A stretch of 64,000 bases of DNA from Paenibacillus sp. SY21-1 (GTDB lineage: Bacteria > Bacillota > Bacilli > Paenibacillales > Paenibacillaceae): assembly GCF_005222705.1 (NCBI RefSeq), contig NZ_STGF01000004.1, positions 236,904 through 300,903 on the forward strand, in the 5' to 3' direction. The notes beneath the pieces are model-generated. The model searched no databases. It was given only the letters and a program-made list of their open reading frames with translations, and was not told the DNA's origin. The position numbers were made by a program, and so were the translations under genes. Shown one piece after another: positions 16,710-26,231 of this stretch (position 1 is the first letter of the stretch; each line of letters starts with the position of its first letter).

Positions 16710-18516
16710 CTGGCAGGCTGACCAGAAGGGCGGCTCGGGTCCGCAGAATCAGAAGCCGCAGTACGTTTCGGCATTCCGTGTGCTTCTGCGCTATCTCAAA
16801 CCGCATCGCTGGGCATTTCTGGGCGTGCTCGGCTGTACGCTGATCGCGATTTTATCCGATTTGCTGCAGCCGTATCTCATGAAGATTGCCATAGACGACA
16901 ATTTGATGGCAGGCAAAAACAATTATAAAAGCTTGTTGCTTATTTGCGGCATTTACTTGGCCTTGTCGTTGTCCAGCTTTGTTTTTGCCTATTTGCAGAA
17001 CAACCTGCTTCAGCATGTCGGGCAAAGCATCGTATCGCGCATTCGCAAGCAATTGTTCGGACATATTCTGAAGCAGTCGATGCGCTATTTCGACCGAATG
17101 TCGAGCGGCAGCCTGATCACGCATGTTTCGAGCGATACAGAATCGTTGAACCAGTTTTTCAGCCAAGTGCTGCTTAGCCTGTTCCGCGACGGATTGACGT
17201 TAGTTTTTATTATCGTCCTAATGTTTCATCTGGATTCGACGCTTGCGCTGTACTGTCTTATTCTGCTTCCGATTATAACGGTAATCGCCATTGCTTTCCG
17301 ATCGTTTATGCGGGCGACCTATCAGCTTGCGCGGACGAGGTTGTCGCGTATGGTTGCGTTTGTAGCCGAAAATCTGTCGGGCATGAACCTGGTTCAGGTG
17401 TTCCATCAGCAGAAGGAGCAGGAGAAGCAGTTCAATGAGCGAAACGGCTTGTATTTCAAGGCGAATGTAAGAGAAATCCGCACGAATGTCGTATTTACCC
17501 GCAGCTTTGATATTCTAAGCAACCTGTCGATTGCTTTCGTTACATGGGTCGGCGGCAAGGCGGTGCTCGGGCAGCAGCTGGAGTTCGGAGTGTTGTATGC
17601 GTTTATTACGTACATTCGCCAGTTTTTTCAGCCGATAAATACGATTACCCAGCAATGGAATACGCTGCAATCGGCCACGGTGGCCGTTACCCGCATCTGG
17701 AACGTGTTCGAGAGCAAGCCGGACGTGGTTGATCGAGAGCAGGCCGCCGGCCAGCGCGAGCTAAAGATGGAGCAGGTGAAGGGGCGGATCGATTTCAATC
17801 ATGTCGGCTTCGCTTACGAGGAAGGATCGCCGATTATCCGGGGCGTCGATTTGCATTTAAAACCAGGCGAATTGCTTGGGGTCGTCGGTACAACCGGAGC
17901 GGGAAAAAGCTCGCTCATCAGTCTGCTCTGCCGTTTCTATGATGTGCAGGAAGGCACAATCAGCATTGACGGCGTCGACATTCGTTCGATTCCGCAATCG
18001 GAGCTTCATCGTATCATCGGGCTCGTGCAGCAGGAGCCGTATTTGTATTCGGGCACGATTATCGACAACATCAGGATGTTCGACGACTCCATTTGCCGGG
18101 AAGAAGTAATATCGGCCTGTGCGTTCGTCGGAGCGGACACGATTATCGGGCGTTTGCCTGACGGTTACGATACGCTGCTCTCGGAGCGGGGGAGCGGCTT
18201 GTCCGCCGGAGAGCGCCAGTTGATCTCTTTTGCCAGAATTATCGTGTTTAAGCCCAAAATCCTCATTCTCGATGAAGCGAGCGCCAATCTGGATTCTCAG
18301 ACGGAGCAGCTGATTCAGAGGGCTTTGCAGGTGGTGTCGCAGAACCGGACGACGATTGTTATCGCCCATCGTTTGTCTACGATCATGCAGGCGGACCGGA
18401 TTATCGTCATGAGCAAAGGAGAAATTGTCGAGCAGGGCAACCATGAGCAGCTCCTCATGAAAGGCGGCCACTATCGCATGCTTTACGAGCACTCGCAGGG
18501 ACATGTCGCCGTGTAG
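16684..18516 (+). CDS. ABC exporter subunit with catalytic ATPase site (BmrD/LmrD-like)
   Basis: The start is ATG 16684, behind GAGGAGGGGAG, inside the end of the previous gene. The 610-residue half-transporter has six membrane helices and an ATPase domain with Walker A GTTGAGKSS, Walker B LILDEAS (intact catalytic Glu) and H-loop AHRLS. Its signature is LSAGERQ rather than LSGGQ. It therefore complements the upstream subunit, which has an intact signature but no catalytic Glu: one good and one degenerate ATP site in the heterodimer. Probably exports hydrophobic drugs or peptides. Confidence 0.93.
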   Translation: MRQAQAMHNWQADQKGGSGPQNQKPQYVSAFRVLLRYLKPHRWAFLGVLGCTLIAILSDLLQPYLMKIAIDDNLMAGKNNYKSLLLICGIYLALSLSSFVFAYLQNNLLQHVGQSIVSRIRKQLFGHILKQSMRYFDRMSSGSLITHVSSDTESLNQFFSQVLLSLFRDGLTLVFIIVLMFHLDSTLALYCLILLPIITVIAIAFRSFMRATYQLARTRLSRMVAFVAENLSGMNLVQVFHQQKEQEKQFNERNGLYFKANVREIRTNVVFTRSFDILSNLSIAFVTWVGGKAVLGQQLEFGVLYAFITYIRQFFQPINTITQQWNTLQSATVAVTRIWNVFESKPDVVDREQAAGQRELKMEQVKGRIDFNHVGFAYEEGSPIIRGVDLHLKPGELLGVVGTTGAGKSSLISLLCRFYDVQEGTISIDGVDIRSIPQSELHRIIGLVQQEPYLYSGTIIDNIRMFDDSICREEVISACAFVGADTIIGRLPDGYDTLLSERGSGLSAGERQLISFARIIVFKPKILILDEASANLDSQTEQLIQRALQVVSQNRTTIVIAHRLSTIMQADRIIVMSKGEIVEQGNHEQLLMKGGHYRMLYEHSQGHVAV

Positions 18517-18815
18517 CGTTGGCAGAATAGTCAGGCGGATGCCGGCCACAGCGGAGGCCATGGCTGTATGACTTCGTAGAAAACAAACATGGCTTCATAC
18601 CGTAACCCTGGTACGGATAGTATGACTTCGTACAGAACGATCTCTGCGTTGCGTAGCAACCGAGGCATGGTCGTATATTTTCATAGAAAACAAACATGGC
18701 GTTTTGACACAGTCCTATTGTGGGAGCGGCTCTTTTACAGAAAAATGTTGCTTTTGCAAAAGGGCGGGACTAAAATGAATGGGTCATTCCATTATAGAAA
18801 GAAGCAGAGGCATTC
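18517..18815. other. Gene-free stretch with short repeats
   Basis: No gene or clear terminator is visible. The word ATAGAAAACAAACATGG (or GTAGAAAAC..) occurs twice (about 18576 and 18684) and TATGACTTCGTA twice (about 18567 and 18620), so it is built partly of duplicated words. AEC transporter translation starts at its right end. Confidence 0.5.
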
Positions 18816-19760
18816 ATGAGCATATTTCTCCATATTCTGCTGACTAACGTGCTCCCGATGGGTATTATGATTGGCATCGGCGTGGCGCTTCAGCGGGCGT
18901 TCAAGCTGGATATCAAAACGCTGTCCAAGCTGAATTTTTATCTGTTCTCGCCGGCAGTTATGTTTAACCTGTTGTATACGACTAGTATTTCCGGCAAGCT
19001 GATCGGCACGATTATGATTTTTCTTTTGTTGTTTATGGTCGCGCAGTATGCGCTTGTTGAGGCAGTTATTCGGATTAGAGGCTACAGCCCAGGCATGAAA
19101 AGCGCGATGCGAAACAGCGTGCTGTTTTATAACAGCGCCAATTACGGGATTCCGCTTAACGAGCTTGCCTTCTCGGCCAATAAGCTGACGCTTGCCGTGC
19201 AAATCATCGTCATGATGATTCAGTCCCTAGTGCCTAATACGTATGGTATTTATAGCGTTAACGCGCACAAAGCCAATCTAAAAGCGATTATGCGGACGAT
19301 TTTATCGATGCCGATTATATATGTGATTCCTATTGCGTTCTTGCTTCGCGGGCTGCACGTTGCTATTCCGCAGCCGATCGCGACGCCGATCGGCTATCTG
19401 TCCAGCGCGTTTATCGGAACGGCGCTCATTACGCTGGGCGTGCAGCTCGGCAACATGGAGTGGCGCATCAAACGGGCGCAGCTTGTGGATGTCAGCATAT
19501 CCGGCACGCTGCGCCTCATCGGCGGACCGCTGCTGGCCTGGTTGATCGCGGCCTCGCTTGCAACGGTCATGCCCTTGGACAAGCTGACGATTGCTGCGCT
19601 GATTGTATCCTCGGCGGTTCCAACCTCGCTAAGCAGCGTGCTGCTGGCCGTTGAATTCGATAATGAGGCGGAATTTGCCTCCCAATCGGTATTCGTTTCG
19701 ACTCTGCTTAGCATAGTGACGGTTACTGCGGTTATATTCTTTTTGCAAATTGAAATATAG
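18816..19760 (+). CDS. AEC (auxin efflux carrier) family transporter
   Basis: The 314-residue protein is almost entirely hydrophobic with about ten membrane segments arranged as two repeats. It has the family's features: an N-terminal NVLPMGIMIGIG, the mid-protein NSANYGIPL, and a C-terminal VSSAVPTSLSSVLLAVEFD. Bacterial AEC proteins export or exchange small organic acids. No neighbouring enzyme suggests a substrate. A terminator follows 32 bases after the stop. Confidence 0.9.
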   Translation: MSIFLHILLTNVLPMGIMIGIGVALQRAFKLDIKTLSKLNFYLFSPAVMFNLLYTTSISGKLIGTIMIFLLLFMVAQYALVEAVIRIRGYSPGMKSAMRNSVLFYNSANYGIPLNELAFSANKLTLAVQIIVMMIQSLVPNTYGIYSVNAHKANLKAIMRTILSMPIIYVIPIAFLLRGLHVAIPQPIATPIGYLSSAFIGTALITLGVQLGNMEWRIKRAQLVDVSISGTLRLIGGPLLAWLIAASLATVMPLDKLTIAALIVSSAVPTSLSSVLLAVEFDNEAEFASQSVFVSTLLSIVTVTAVIFFLQIEI

Positions 19761-19791
19761 AGTATAAATTCGCAAGGCGATTGGCGACGAA

Positions 19792-19825
19792 GGATCGTCC
19801 TCCTGTTGGGGGGACGGTCCTTTTG
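19792..19825 (+). terminator. Rho-independent terminator after the AEC gene
   Basis: GGATCGTCC (19792-19800) pairs imperfectly with GGACGGTCC (19812-19820); TTTT follows. Confidence 0.75.
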
Positions 19826-20170
19826 CAATTTGGGGGGCAGGGAGGAGGAAGGCGGATGCTCGCGCAGTTTGTGGGGGAAGTACGGAAGCAGCGGAGATCT
19901 TATTGGTACGGCATGGCATAGGGGGAATCGACCAGCCGAGCGTCGTCAAGACGAGAAGCATCTGCAGGAGGGGGGGCGACGAGCTTGACGTTCAAGCCTG
20001 GCATGCATGGTCCAATTCTCTTGGAATTTTCACCTTAAAAGCCATAATGCTTGTTAAACGAAGGCAAGCAAAAACGTTCTCTTTCTGAGCCTCCTGCTCC
20101 AAAATGCCGGAACGGCGAATCTTCACTCGCTTTCTATTGCTTAGGGAACAGGGATTTAGGACGCGAAGGT

Positions 20171-20629
20171 GCAGCTATAGTCACTTTATTAACTCCTATT
20201 GCTTCGTGGGGCCTCGAAAATGCAGCTATAATCACTTTATTAACTCCTATTGCTTCGTGGGGCCTCGAAAATGCAGCTATAATCACTTTATTAACTCCTA
20301 TTGCTCCGTGGCGCCTCGAAAGTGCAGCTATAATCACTTTATTAACTCCTATTGCTCCGTGGCGTCTCGTCAGTGCAGCTATAGTCACTTTATTAACTCA
20401 TATTGCTCCGTGGCGCCTCGAAAATGCAGCTATAGTCACTTTATTAACTGATTTTGCTTCGTGGCGCCTCAAAAGTGCAGCTATAGTCACTTTATTAACT
20501 CCTATTGCTCCGTGGCGTCTCGTCAGTGCAGCTATAGTCACTTTATTAACTCCTATTGCTTCGTGTCGCCTCGTCAGTGCAGCTATAATCACTTTATTAA
20601 CCAGCTTCGTTCCATTAACTTGCTCCGAT
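20171..20629. repeat. Tandem array of nine 51-bp units
   Basis: Units begin at 20171, 20222, 20273, 20324, 20375, 20426, 20477, 20528 and 20579, each exactly 51 bases apart. The core is GCAGCTATAGTCACTTTATT followed by AACTCCTATTGCT and a variable GTGGCGCCTCGAAAAT-like tail. Seventeen codons per unit keep one plus-strand frame open (repeating AAIVTLLTPIASW), but that frame has only a TTG start without a ribosome site, so I do not call a gene. The flanks 19826-20170 and 20630-20972 show no gene. The array is related to the one at 33299-34492. Confidence 0.9.
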
Positions 20630-20972
20630 ATGTAGTGCGGAAGGTCTCCGCTATTATCCGCTTCTATTTCCAAGAGCCCGACAGCGGGGGTTACCGTTTT
20701 ACGTTTTAAAAAGCAATTTCCTTAATAGGCCCTCATTCCAGTTTTTTATTTCACCGATTACTTAGACGCAACTTCATAAAGTACGAGCGAGGCAATGAAG
20801 CTCGAAAAGCAAAATCTTCAGCTGCCTGCCGGCCTTTTATCTGCCCGCCTGTCTGCCGGCCTAAATGCTGGCTAGAAGGTCATGCATTAGCCCTTATGAA
20901 CGAAACGGCACGCATACGCGGATCGTAAAACCGACTGGCCGCGGTCAACCCAACTTTTATGCGCGGCAACAG

Positions 20973-21003
20973 TTGACTTTTTGGTAGCATATTTCATTAT
21001 AAT
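20973..21003 (+). promoter_or_regulatory. Probable SigA promoter for the SDR-kinase-binding protein unit
   Basis: TTGACT (20973-20978) and TATAAT (20998-21003) are separated by 19 bases, slightly long, in AT-rich DNA 43 bases before the SDR start codon. Confidence 0.55.
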
Positions 21004-21045
21004 TAAGATAACAAATAGCAAACAAAAAAATGAGGAGCTGATGGC

Positions 21046-21807
21046 ATGCAAATCGATTTGACTGGAAAAGTTGTCCTGATTACAGGTTCGACGGGGGATT
21101 TGGGGCGCGTCATGGCACGTACGCTGGCAAGCTGCGGGGCGGATGTGGTCCTGCATTATCACCATAACGAAGCCAAGGCGCTTGAGCTGAAAAAGGAGTT
21201 GGAGGCGATTGGTCGGCGGGCGATCGTCGTTCAGGCGGACATTACGCGGGAAGAGCATATTCTGGCGCTGCGGGACAAGGCGTTCGCAGAGCTTGGCGGC
21301 GTGCACATTGTTGTGGCCAATGCCGTTGTCCAGTATAAATGGACGAGCGTTTTGGAGCAGCCCGCGGTCGATTACGTAAGCCAATTCGAATCCTGTGTCA
21401 TGCAAAGCGTGTACTTGGCCAAAGCGTTTATTCCGGCGATGATCGAGCGGGGCGAGGGGAGACTAATCGGCATCAATACAGAGTGCGCTATGCAGAATTT
21501 TCCGGGACAATCGGCTTATACGGCTGGAAAACGCGGCATGGACGGCGTGTATCGGGTGCTGGCGAAGGAAGCGGGCGAGCACCAGATTACGGTGAACCAA
21601 GTGGCTCCGGGATGGACAATTAGCGACCGTGACCGGCAATCAGCCGAAGTCAATGACGCAGGGTATGTGCAGAATGTGCCGCTTAAGCGCAGAGGCACGG
21701 ATCAGGAAATCGCAAATACGGTCGCTTTTCTCGCCTCTGACCTGGCCAGCTTCATAACAGGCGCCTATATACCGGTTAGCGGCGGCAATGTCATGCCAGC
21801 TATCTAA
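21046..21807 (+). CDS. Short-chain dehydrogenase/reductase (FabG-like)
   Basis: The 253-residue protein has the SDR cofactor motif TGSTGDLG (residues 14-21), the NAxV-type loop (VVANAVVQ) and the catalytic YTAGK (Tyr and Lys). The usual catalytic Ser position falls in GRLIGINTECAM, where Asn-Thr stands instead, so activity may be altered. NAD(P)-dependent oxidation or reduction of a sugar or alcohol is expected; the substrate is unknown. GAGGAG precedes the ATG. The histidine kinase follows after 44 bases without a terminator, suggesting one transcript. Confidence 0.88.
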   Translation: MQIDLTGKVVLITGSTGDLGRVMARTLASCGADVVLHYHHNEAKALELKKELEAIGRRAIVVQADITREEHILALRDKAFAELGGVHIVVANAVVQYKWTSVLEQPAVDYVSQFESCVMQSVYLAKAFIPAMIERGEGRLIGINTECAMQNFPGQSAYTAGKRGMDGVYRVLAKEAGEHQITVNQVAPGWTISDRDRQSAEVNDAGYVQNVPLKRRGTDQEIANTVAFLASDLASFITGAYIPVSGGNVMPAI

Positions 21808-21851
21808 AGATGCGTCATCGCTATGTTGGACACGAATAGGAGATAGGCATA

Positions 21852-23723
21852 ATGGGACTGCGCAGAGGGATAAGGAAAGTGTGGGCGGCTATCGTCAGCT
21901 TGAAAATGGAACGTAAGCTGTTTCTGGTTTTTTTGCTGCTCATTACGCTTCCGTTATCGATTGTGGGCTATATTTCTTACAGCAATTATTCCCGTTCCAT
22001 TGAAGAGAAGACAATTGCTTATTCGACTAAAATGCTGGAAAATATGATGCTGCGCGTCGATGATTACATCGAGGATATGGTCCGTATTTCTTCTATTCCG
22101 ACTTATCAGGACGACATCAAGCAGAATTTGCAGCGCTCCAACAGCTATTATGAGCAGCGCGGGCAACAAACAGACGGAGGAGCGGAGGCTGTGTCGGATG
22201 ATTTCAATCTTCTGTTGTCCATCCAGCGCGGCATTGAGGGCAATATTTCGTTCATTAACACGATCAAGCGCGGAGCGAACTCGGTCTATATTTTTGATCG
22301 CTACGGCAATGGCTATTATTCCGCCGGCGCTGGGGGCGTGAGGCTGAATGTAAAGGAAAGCTACGAGGTATGGCGCGAAAAAGCGGAGAGCTCAGGCGGC
22401 GAGGCGCTGCTGTTCGGCACCCAGAAATATACGAGCAACCTGCAGAGCGTACGGTATGCCTTCACGATTGTCCGCAAAATCATTGATCAGTCGTTGGTGC
22501 CGATCGGACTAATCGCGGTGGATGCCAACGTAAGCGTCATTGAAGATCAAATGAAGGAGCTTGATCAGGTAACGGGCGGGAAGTCGATTATCGTCGACGA
22601 GCAAGGAAATGTGATATATGACAGCGAGCAACAGCGGCTTGCGACGAATGTACAGGATGATCCGGCGGTTAAACAAGCGGTCGGGTCTAAAGGGAGCTTT
22701 TATTACGAGGGAGCTGGAATGAAGCGATTGTACATTTATTCGACCTCGCCCAACACAAACTGGAAGGTTATGACCTCCATCCCTGATAGCGAGCTGACGC
22801 GAGATGCGGTTCTTATTCGGAATGTAACGATGATCGCGACGCTTGTAGCGCTTTTGACCGCGCTGCTTATTTCCTTCGGCTTCTCATTTGCGCTTACCAA
22901 TCCGCTGCGTAAAATGATGCGGCTGATGAAAAATGTGCAGGAAGGCGATTTTAATGTGCAGTTTCCCGTCAAATACCGCGATGAGGTTGGCCAGCTTGGC
23001 CATCAGTTTAATCGCATGATCGTTCGTATTGATCATTTGATTCAGGATATTTATTTAATGGAAAGGAAGAAGAAGGAAGCGGAGCTGCACGCGCTGCAGA
23101 GCCAGATTAACCCGCACTTCATGTACAATACGCTGGAGTCGATTCGGATGGCGGCCGAGCTGAATGACGATCAGATTGCCGCAGATATGCTGGCGATTCT
23201 CGGAAAGCTGCTGCGCTACAGCATTAGCGATTTGCATGAAGAGGTAACGCTTGAGGCGGAGCTTAATCATATGCGCAATTACGTGGAGATGCTGAATTAC
23301 CGTTATCCTGGCCGCTTTCAGCTTGAGACGGATGTCGGCTCCGAGCTTCTCGCTTATCCGTTGATCAAGCTGGTGCTTCAACCGATTGTCGAAAATGCGA
23401 TTTACCACGGTCTTGACGATGCCAAGCCGTTGATGAGGATATCCATCTATGCCAGATGTCACCCCCATGCGCTGCTGCTGCAAGTGAAGGACGACGGAAT
23501 CGGTATGGATAATGAGGCGCTTGAGCAATTAAACCGGAAGCTGAGCGGGGCGGCGCATCTTGCGCTGAAGAGCGAGCCAGGGGGAATCGGCCTTGCCAAC
23601 GTAAATGAACGGATCAAGCTTCAATACGGCATCGGGTATGGAGTAACGGTGAGCAGCGCTCCCGGCGAAGGGACAGAGGTCAGCTTATGCTTGCCCAATA
23701 AGGCAAAGGAAGTGACGCCATGA
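21852..23723 (+). CDS. YesM-type sensor histidine kinase
   Basis: The 623-residue protein has a first membrane segment near residues 20-42, a large extracytoplasmic dCache-like sensor (about 45-300), a second membrane segment (about 315-340), HAMP, and a His_kinase domain with QSQINPHFMYNTLESIR (H422). A HATPase domain follows (VLQPIVENAIYHG, DDGIGMD, GGIGLANV). YesM kinases usually pair with an AraC-type response regulator of the YesN kind, and control sugar uptake. No regulator is adjacent; the gene instead overlaps (ATGA) a sugar-binding lipoprotein gene. The best candidate partner in the window is the regulator at 41960-42700. Confidence 0.93.
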   Translation: MGLRRGIRKVWAAIVSLKMERKLFLVFLLLITLPLSIVGYISYSNYSRSIEEKTIAYSTKMLENMMLRVDDYIEDMVRISSIPTYQDDIKQNLQRSNSYYEQRGQQTDGGAEAVSDDFNLLLSIQRGIEGNISFINTIKRGANSVYIFDRYGNGYYSAGAGGVRLNVKESYEVWREKAESSGGEALLFGTQKYTSNLQSVRYAFTIVRKIIDQSLVPIGLIAVDANVSVIEDQMKELDQVTGGKSIIVDEQGNVIYDSEQQRLATNVQDDPAVKQAVGSKGSFYYEGAGMKRLYIYSTSPNTNWKVMTSIPDSELTRDAVLIRNVTMIATLVALLTALLISFGFSFALTNPLRKMMRLMKNVQEGDFNVQFPVKYRDEVGQLGHQFNRMIVRIDHLIQDIYLMERKKKEAELHALQSQINPHFMYNTLESIRMAAELNDDQIAADMLAILGKLLRYSISDLHEEVTLEAELNHMRNYVEMLNYRYPGRFQLETDVGSELLAYPLIKLVLQPIVENAIYHGLDDAKPLMRISIYARCHPHALLLQVKDDGIGMDNEALEQLNRKLSGAAHLALKSEPGGIGLANVNERIKLQYGIGYGVTVSSAPGEGTEVSLCLPNKAKEVTP

Positions 23724-25006
23724 ACGGAAAAAAAGGACTTACGCTGCTTATTCTTTTTATGTGCGCCTTACTCGTCTCAGGCTGCTTGCGCGCTCCCTCC
23801 AAAAACGAAACGGAAAATGAGCCGACTCGCACCCAGCAGCCTGAAGGGAATACGGTGCTCAACGTGTTGACCAACCGGGTCGATCTGATCGAAAACGGCG
23901 TGTTTCAGAGCTACGCCGATCGCTTTAGCGAACTGAATCCGGGCGTAACGGTGCGGTTCGAGGGCATTGCGAGCTATGCAAGCGATATTATGCTGCGAAT
24001 GTCAACGCGCAATTTGGGTGATGTGCTGCTGCTGCCCAACAATATTAAAAATGAGGCGCTCAGGGATTATTTTGAACCGTTGCCTGATGAATTGTTCGAG
24101 CATGTGCGATTTGCGGATTTCAAGGCTTACGGCGGCATACGTTACGGTCTTGCGACCGGCGCTTCGACAACGGGCATTGTGTACAACAAAAAAGCGTTCG
24201 AGCGGGCAGGGATAACCGATATTCCTACGACGCTGGACGGCTTCTACGCGGCAAGCGAGAAGCTCAAGCAGGCGGGCATTGTGCCCATCTATTTGAATTC
24301 CGGAGCACAGTGGCCATTGATGACTTGGGGCGAGGATCTGGTGACCTATATGACGGGAGATCCTGATTTCCTTAACAAAATGGTCGATTCAGACGAGCCC
24401 TGGAAGCTCGACAATGCGTGGGGGCAGGCGATTGAGCTTGTTAAAACGTTAATTGAACGGGGCTATACGGAGCCAGGCTTGCTGAACAATCAATGGGAAA
24501 CGTCCAAAAAAGAGCTTGCAGAGGGGCGGGCTGCCATGTATCTGATGGGCAATTGGGTAATTAAGCAGATCGTGGCGGCGGGGGCTGATCCTCAGGATAT
24601 CGGTTTTTTTCCTTTCCCCTATGATAATTCGCCTAAGCGGTATGCGCCGCTCAGCCCGGACTGGTTCGTCGGCATCAGCAAGTTTAGCAAAAACAAGGAG
24701 CTGGCGGAGAAGTGGATCAGCTTCTTTGTCAAACAATCCGGCTACGTGGATGATTCGGGCTTTTTGCCTGTCGATGAGCAGCAGCAGCCCATCCTGACGC
24801 AGTTTCAGCAGTTTGTGTCGTTCGATATTGAATTTCTGGAGCGGAGCGTTCCCGATGATCAACTGCTGGACATTTCCACCCGCGCACAAATTTCGTTATG
24901 GTCGGGCGATTATATTCAGGAGTGGCTGGCCGCTCCCGATTTGGGGGCGGTGTTCGCGCAGTATAATCAGCGTTGGAAGGAAGCCAGAGCGTTGAATGCA
25001 AGCTAG
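23720..25006 (+). CDS. Extracellular sugar-binding lipoprotein, probable kinase accessory
   Basis: The 428-residue protein has a lipoprotein signal (LLVSGCLRA, Cys lipidation) and a family-1 solute-binding fold. It overlaps the YesM kinase stop by four bases and has no permease genes beside it, so it probably presents ligand to the kinase rather than serving a transporter directly. It is clearly homologous to the transporter-linked protein at 38745: shared stretches include LTNR.D, GAST.G.VYNKKAFE.AGI, AMYL.GNWVI.Q and DIGFFPFP.DN. The ligand is therefore probably the same or similar (mannooligosaccharide, inferred). Confidence 0.88.
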   Translation: MNGKKGLTLLILFMCALLVSGCLRAPSKNETENEPTRTQQPEGNTVLNVLTNRVDLIENGVFQSYADRFSELNPGVTVRFEGIASYASDIMLRMSTRNLGDVLLLPNNIKNEALRDYFEPLPDELFEHVRFADFKAYGGIRYGLATGASTTGIVYNKKAFERAGITDIPTTLDGFYAASEKLKQAGIVPIYLNSGAQWPLMTWGEDLVTYMTGDPDFLNKMVDSDEPWKLDNAWGQAIELVKTLIERGYTEPGLLNNQWETSKKELAEGRAAMYLMGNWVIKQIVAAGADPQDIGFFPFPYDNSPKRYAPLSPDWFVGISKFSKNKELAEKWISFFVKQSGYVDDSGFLPVDEQQQPILTQFQQFVSFDIEFLERSVPDDQLLDISTRAQISLWSGDYIQEWLAAPDLGAVFAQYNQRWKEARALNAS

Positions 25007-25073
25007 GCCGGAGGTGCATGCAGGTCAGCCGCGAGACTTGAGCCTGGCAGGGGGCTTGCCCGGGAAGAAAAGG

Positions 25074-25107
25074 TTGACATGAGTTTGATGGGGGTCTGTA
25101 TACCCCC
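25074..25107 (+). promoter_or_regulatory. Promoter with inverted repeat ahead of the LacI gene
   Basis: A perfect TTGACA (25074-25079) is followed after 17 to 19 bases by TGTATA or TATACC. GGGGGT (25090-25095) and ACCCCC (25102-25107) form a 6-base-arm inverted repeat over the -10 region, a possible operator for autoregulation. Confidence 0.55.
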
Positions 25108-25147
25108 TTTCCTAAACTCGATTAATGAAAGCTAGGTGGCATACGAC

Positions 25148-26221
25148 ATGTCTAAAAAAGTCACAATGCAGCAAATTGCCGATTATATTGGCGTATCCAA
25201 ATTTGTCGTCTCCAAGGCGCTTTCCGGCAAGGGGGGCGTACGCGAGGAAACGCGCGCGCGCGTCATACAGGCAGCATCGCAGCTGGGTTATTTTTCTCAG
25301 CAGAATGCATATGTCAAGCTAACCAAGCCGGAAGCGGCCATAGTGTCGAAGGCGCCTGCGGCGAGTAAGCAATCGGTGGTGGTGCTTATGCCGAATGTCC
25401 GCTTCCAAACGAAGGAATCCCAGTATTGGGGGCGGATTCTGGACGGAATCGGGGCCCGCCTGGAAGCGAAAGGGATCGGGATGATTATTGTAGCGGAGCA
25501 GAGCGTGGAGCAATTTGCGCATTTTTTAAACCCGAACGGGATTTCGGGTTTAATCGGGGTCGGCGAGGTGTCTACGCCGCTGCTGCTTGAGGTGCATCGA
25601 ATCGGCATGCCAATCGTCCTTGTCGACCATGAGGATGTGTTGATTCCAAGCGATACGGTGTTTACAAACAATTATGACTCGATGTACCGGCTCACGAAGC
25701 ATTTGATCGGAAGCCATCATAAGCGGCTTGTTTTTGTCGGAGATGTCGCTTATTCGCGCAGCTTCAAGGACCGCTTTCTCGGGTTTCGCAGCGCAGCGGA
25801 GGAGCAGTGGGGAATTGGCTGCGCCAACGAATGGCTGCTTGCGGTTCAAGGCTATGAGCCGGAGCAGTTCGAGGATATGATCCGGCAGTGGGCCGCACGC
25901 CGGATCAAAACGGACACGCTGCCCAGCGCGTTCGTGTGCGCGAACGACAATATAGCGATGGGAGCCGTCCATGCACTGCAATCGCTTGGTCTTGCCGTGC
26001 CTGGCGATGTTTCCGTCACCGGCTTCGACAACATTGAGCAGGCTTCCCGAATGGCGCCTGCGTTGACAACGGTCAACGTCCCGAAGGAGCATCTCGGAGC
26101 CCGTGCGGTTGAGCGGCTGCTTGGCCGAATCGCCATGCGGCAGGAACCAATGGAGAAGCTGCTGCTGACGGGAGAGCTCCTGCACCGCGCCTCCAGCGCA
26201 CCCGCGCCGACTGTGCCCTGA
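25148..26221 (+). CDS. LacI-family transcriptional regulator
   Basis: The start is ATG 25148, 9 bases after AGGTGG; a GTG 12 bases earlier is less well placed. The 357-residue protein has the LacI HTH (VTMQQIADYIGVSKFVVSKALSG) and a periplasmic-binding-like effector domain (VVVLMPNVRF, VCANDNIAMGAVHALQSLGL, VTGFDNIE, LTTVNVPKEHLG). It probably responds to a sugar. It lies between the kinase/binding-protein unit and the iron genes. The paired palindromes at 38456-38492 have LacI-operator character and are possible targets; this is inference. Confidence 0.92.
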   Translation: MSKKVTMQQIADYIGVSKFVVSKALSGKGGVREETRARVIQAASQLGYFSQQNAYVKLTKPEAAIVSKAPAASKQSVVVLMPNVRFQTKESQYWGRILDGIGARLEAKGIGMIIVAEQSVEQFAHFLNPNGISGLIGVGEVSTPLLLEVHRIGMPIVLVDHEDVLIPSDTVFTNNYDSMYRLTKHLIGSHHKRLVFVGDVAYSRSFKDRFLGFRSAAEEQWGIGCANEWLLAVQGYEPEQFEDMIRQWAARRIKTDTLPSAFVCANDNIAMGAVHALQSLGLAVPGDVSVTGFDNIEQASRMAPALTTVNVPKEHLGARAVERLLGRIAMRQEPMEKLLLTGELLHRASSAPAPTVP

Positions 26222-26231
26222 GGGAAGAGGT

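Noticed and set aside
20051..20635. Plus-strand open frame of 194 codons through the first 51-bp array
   Set aside because: Only a TTG start without a ribosome site; the frame is open because the repeat length is a multiple of three. Kept as a repeat, not a gene.
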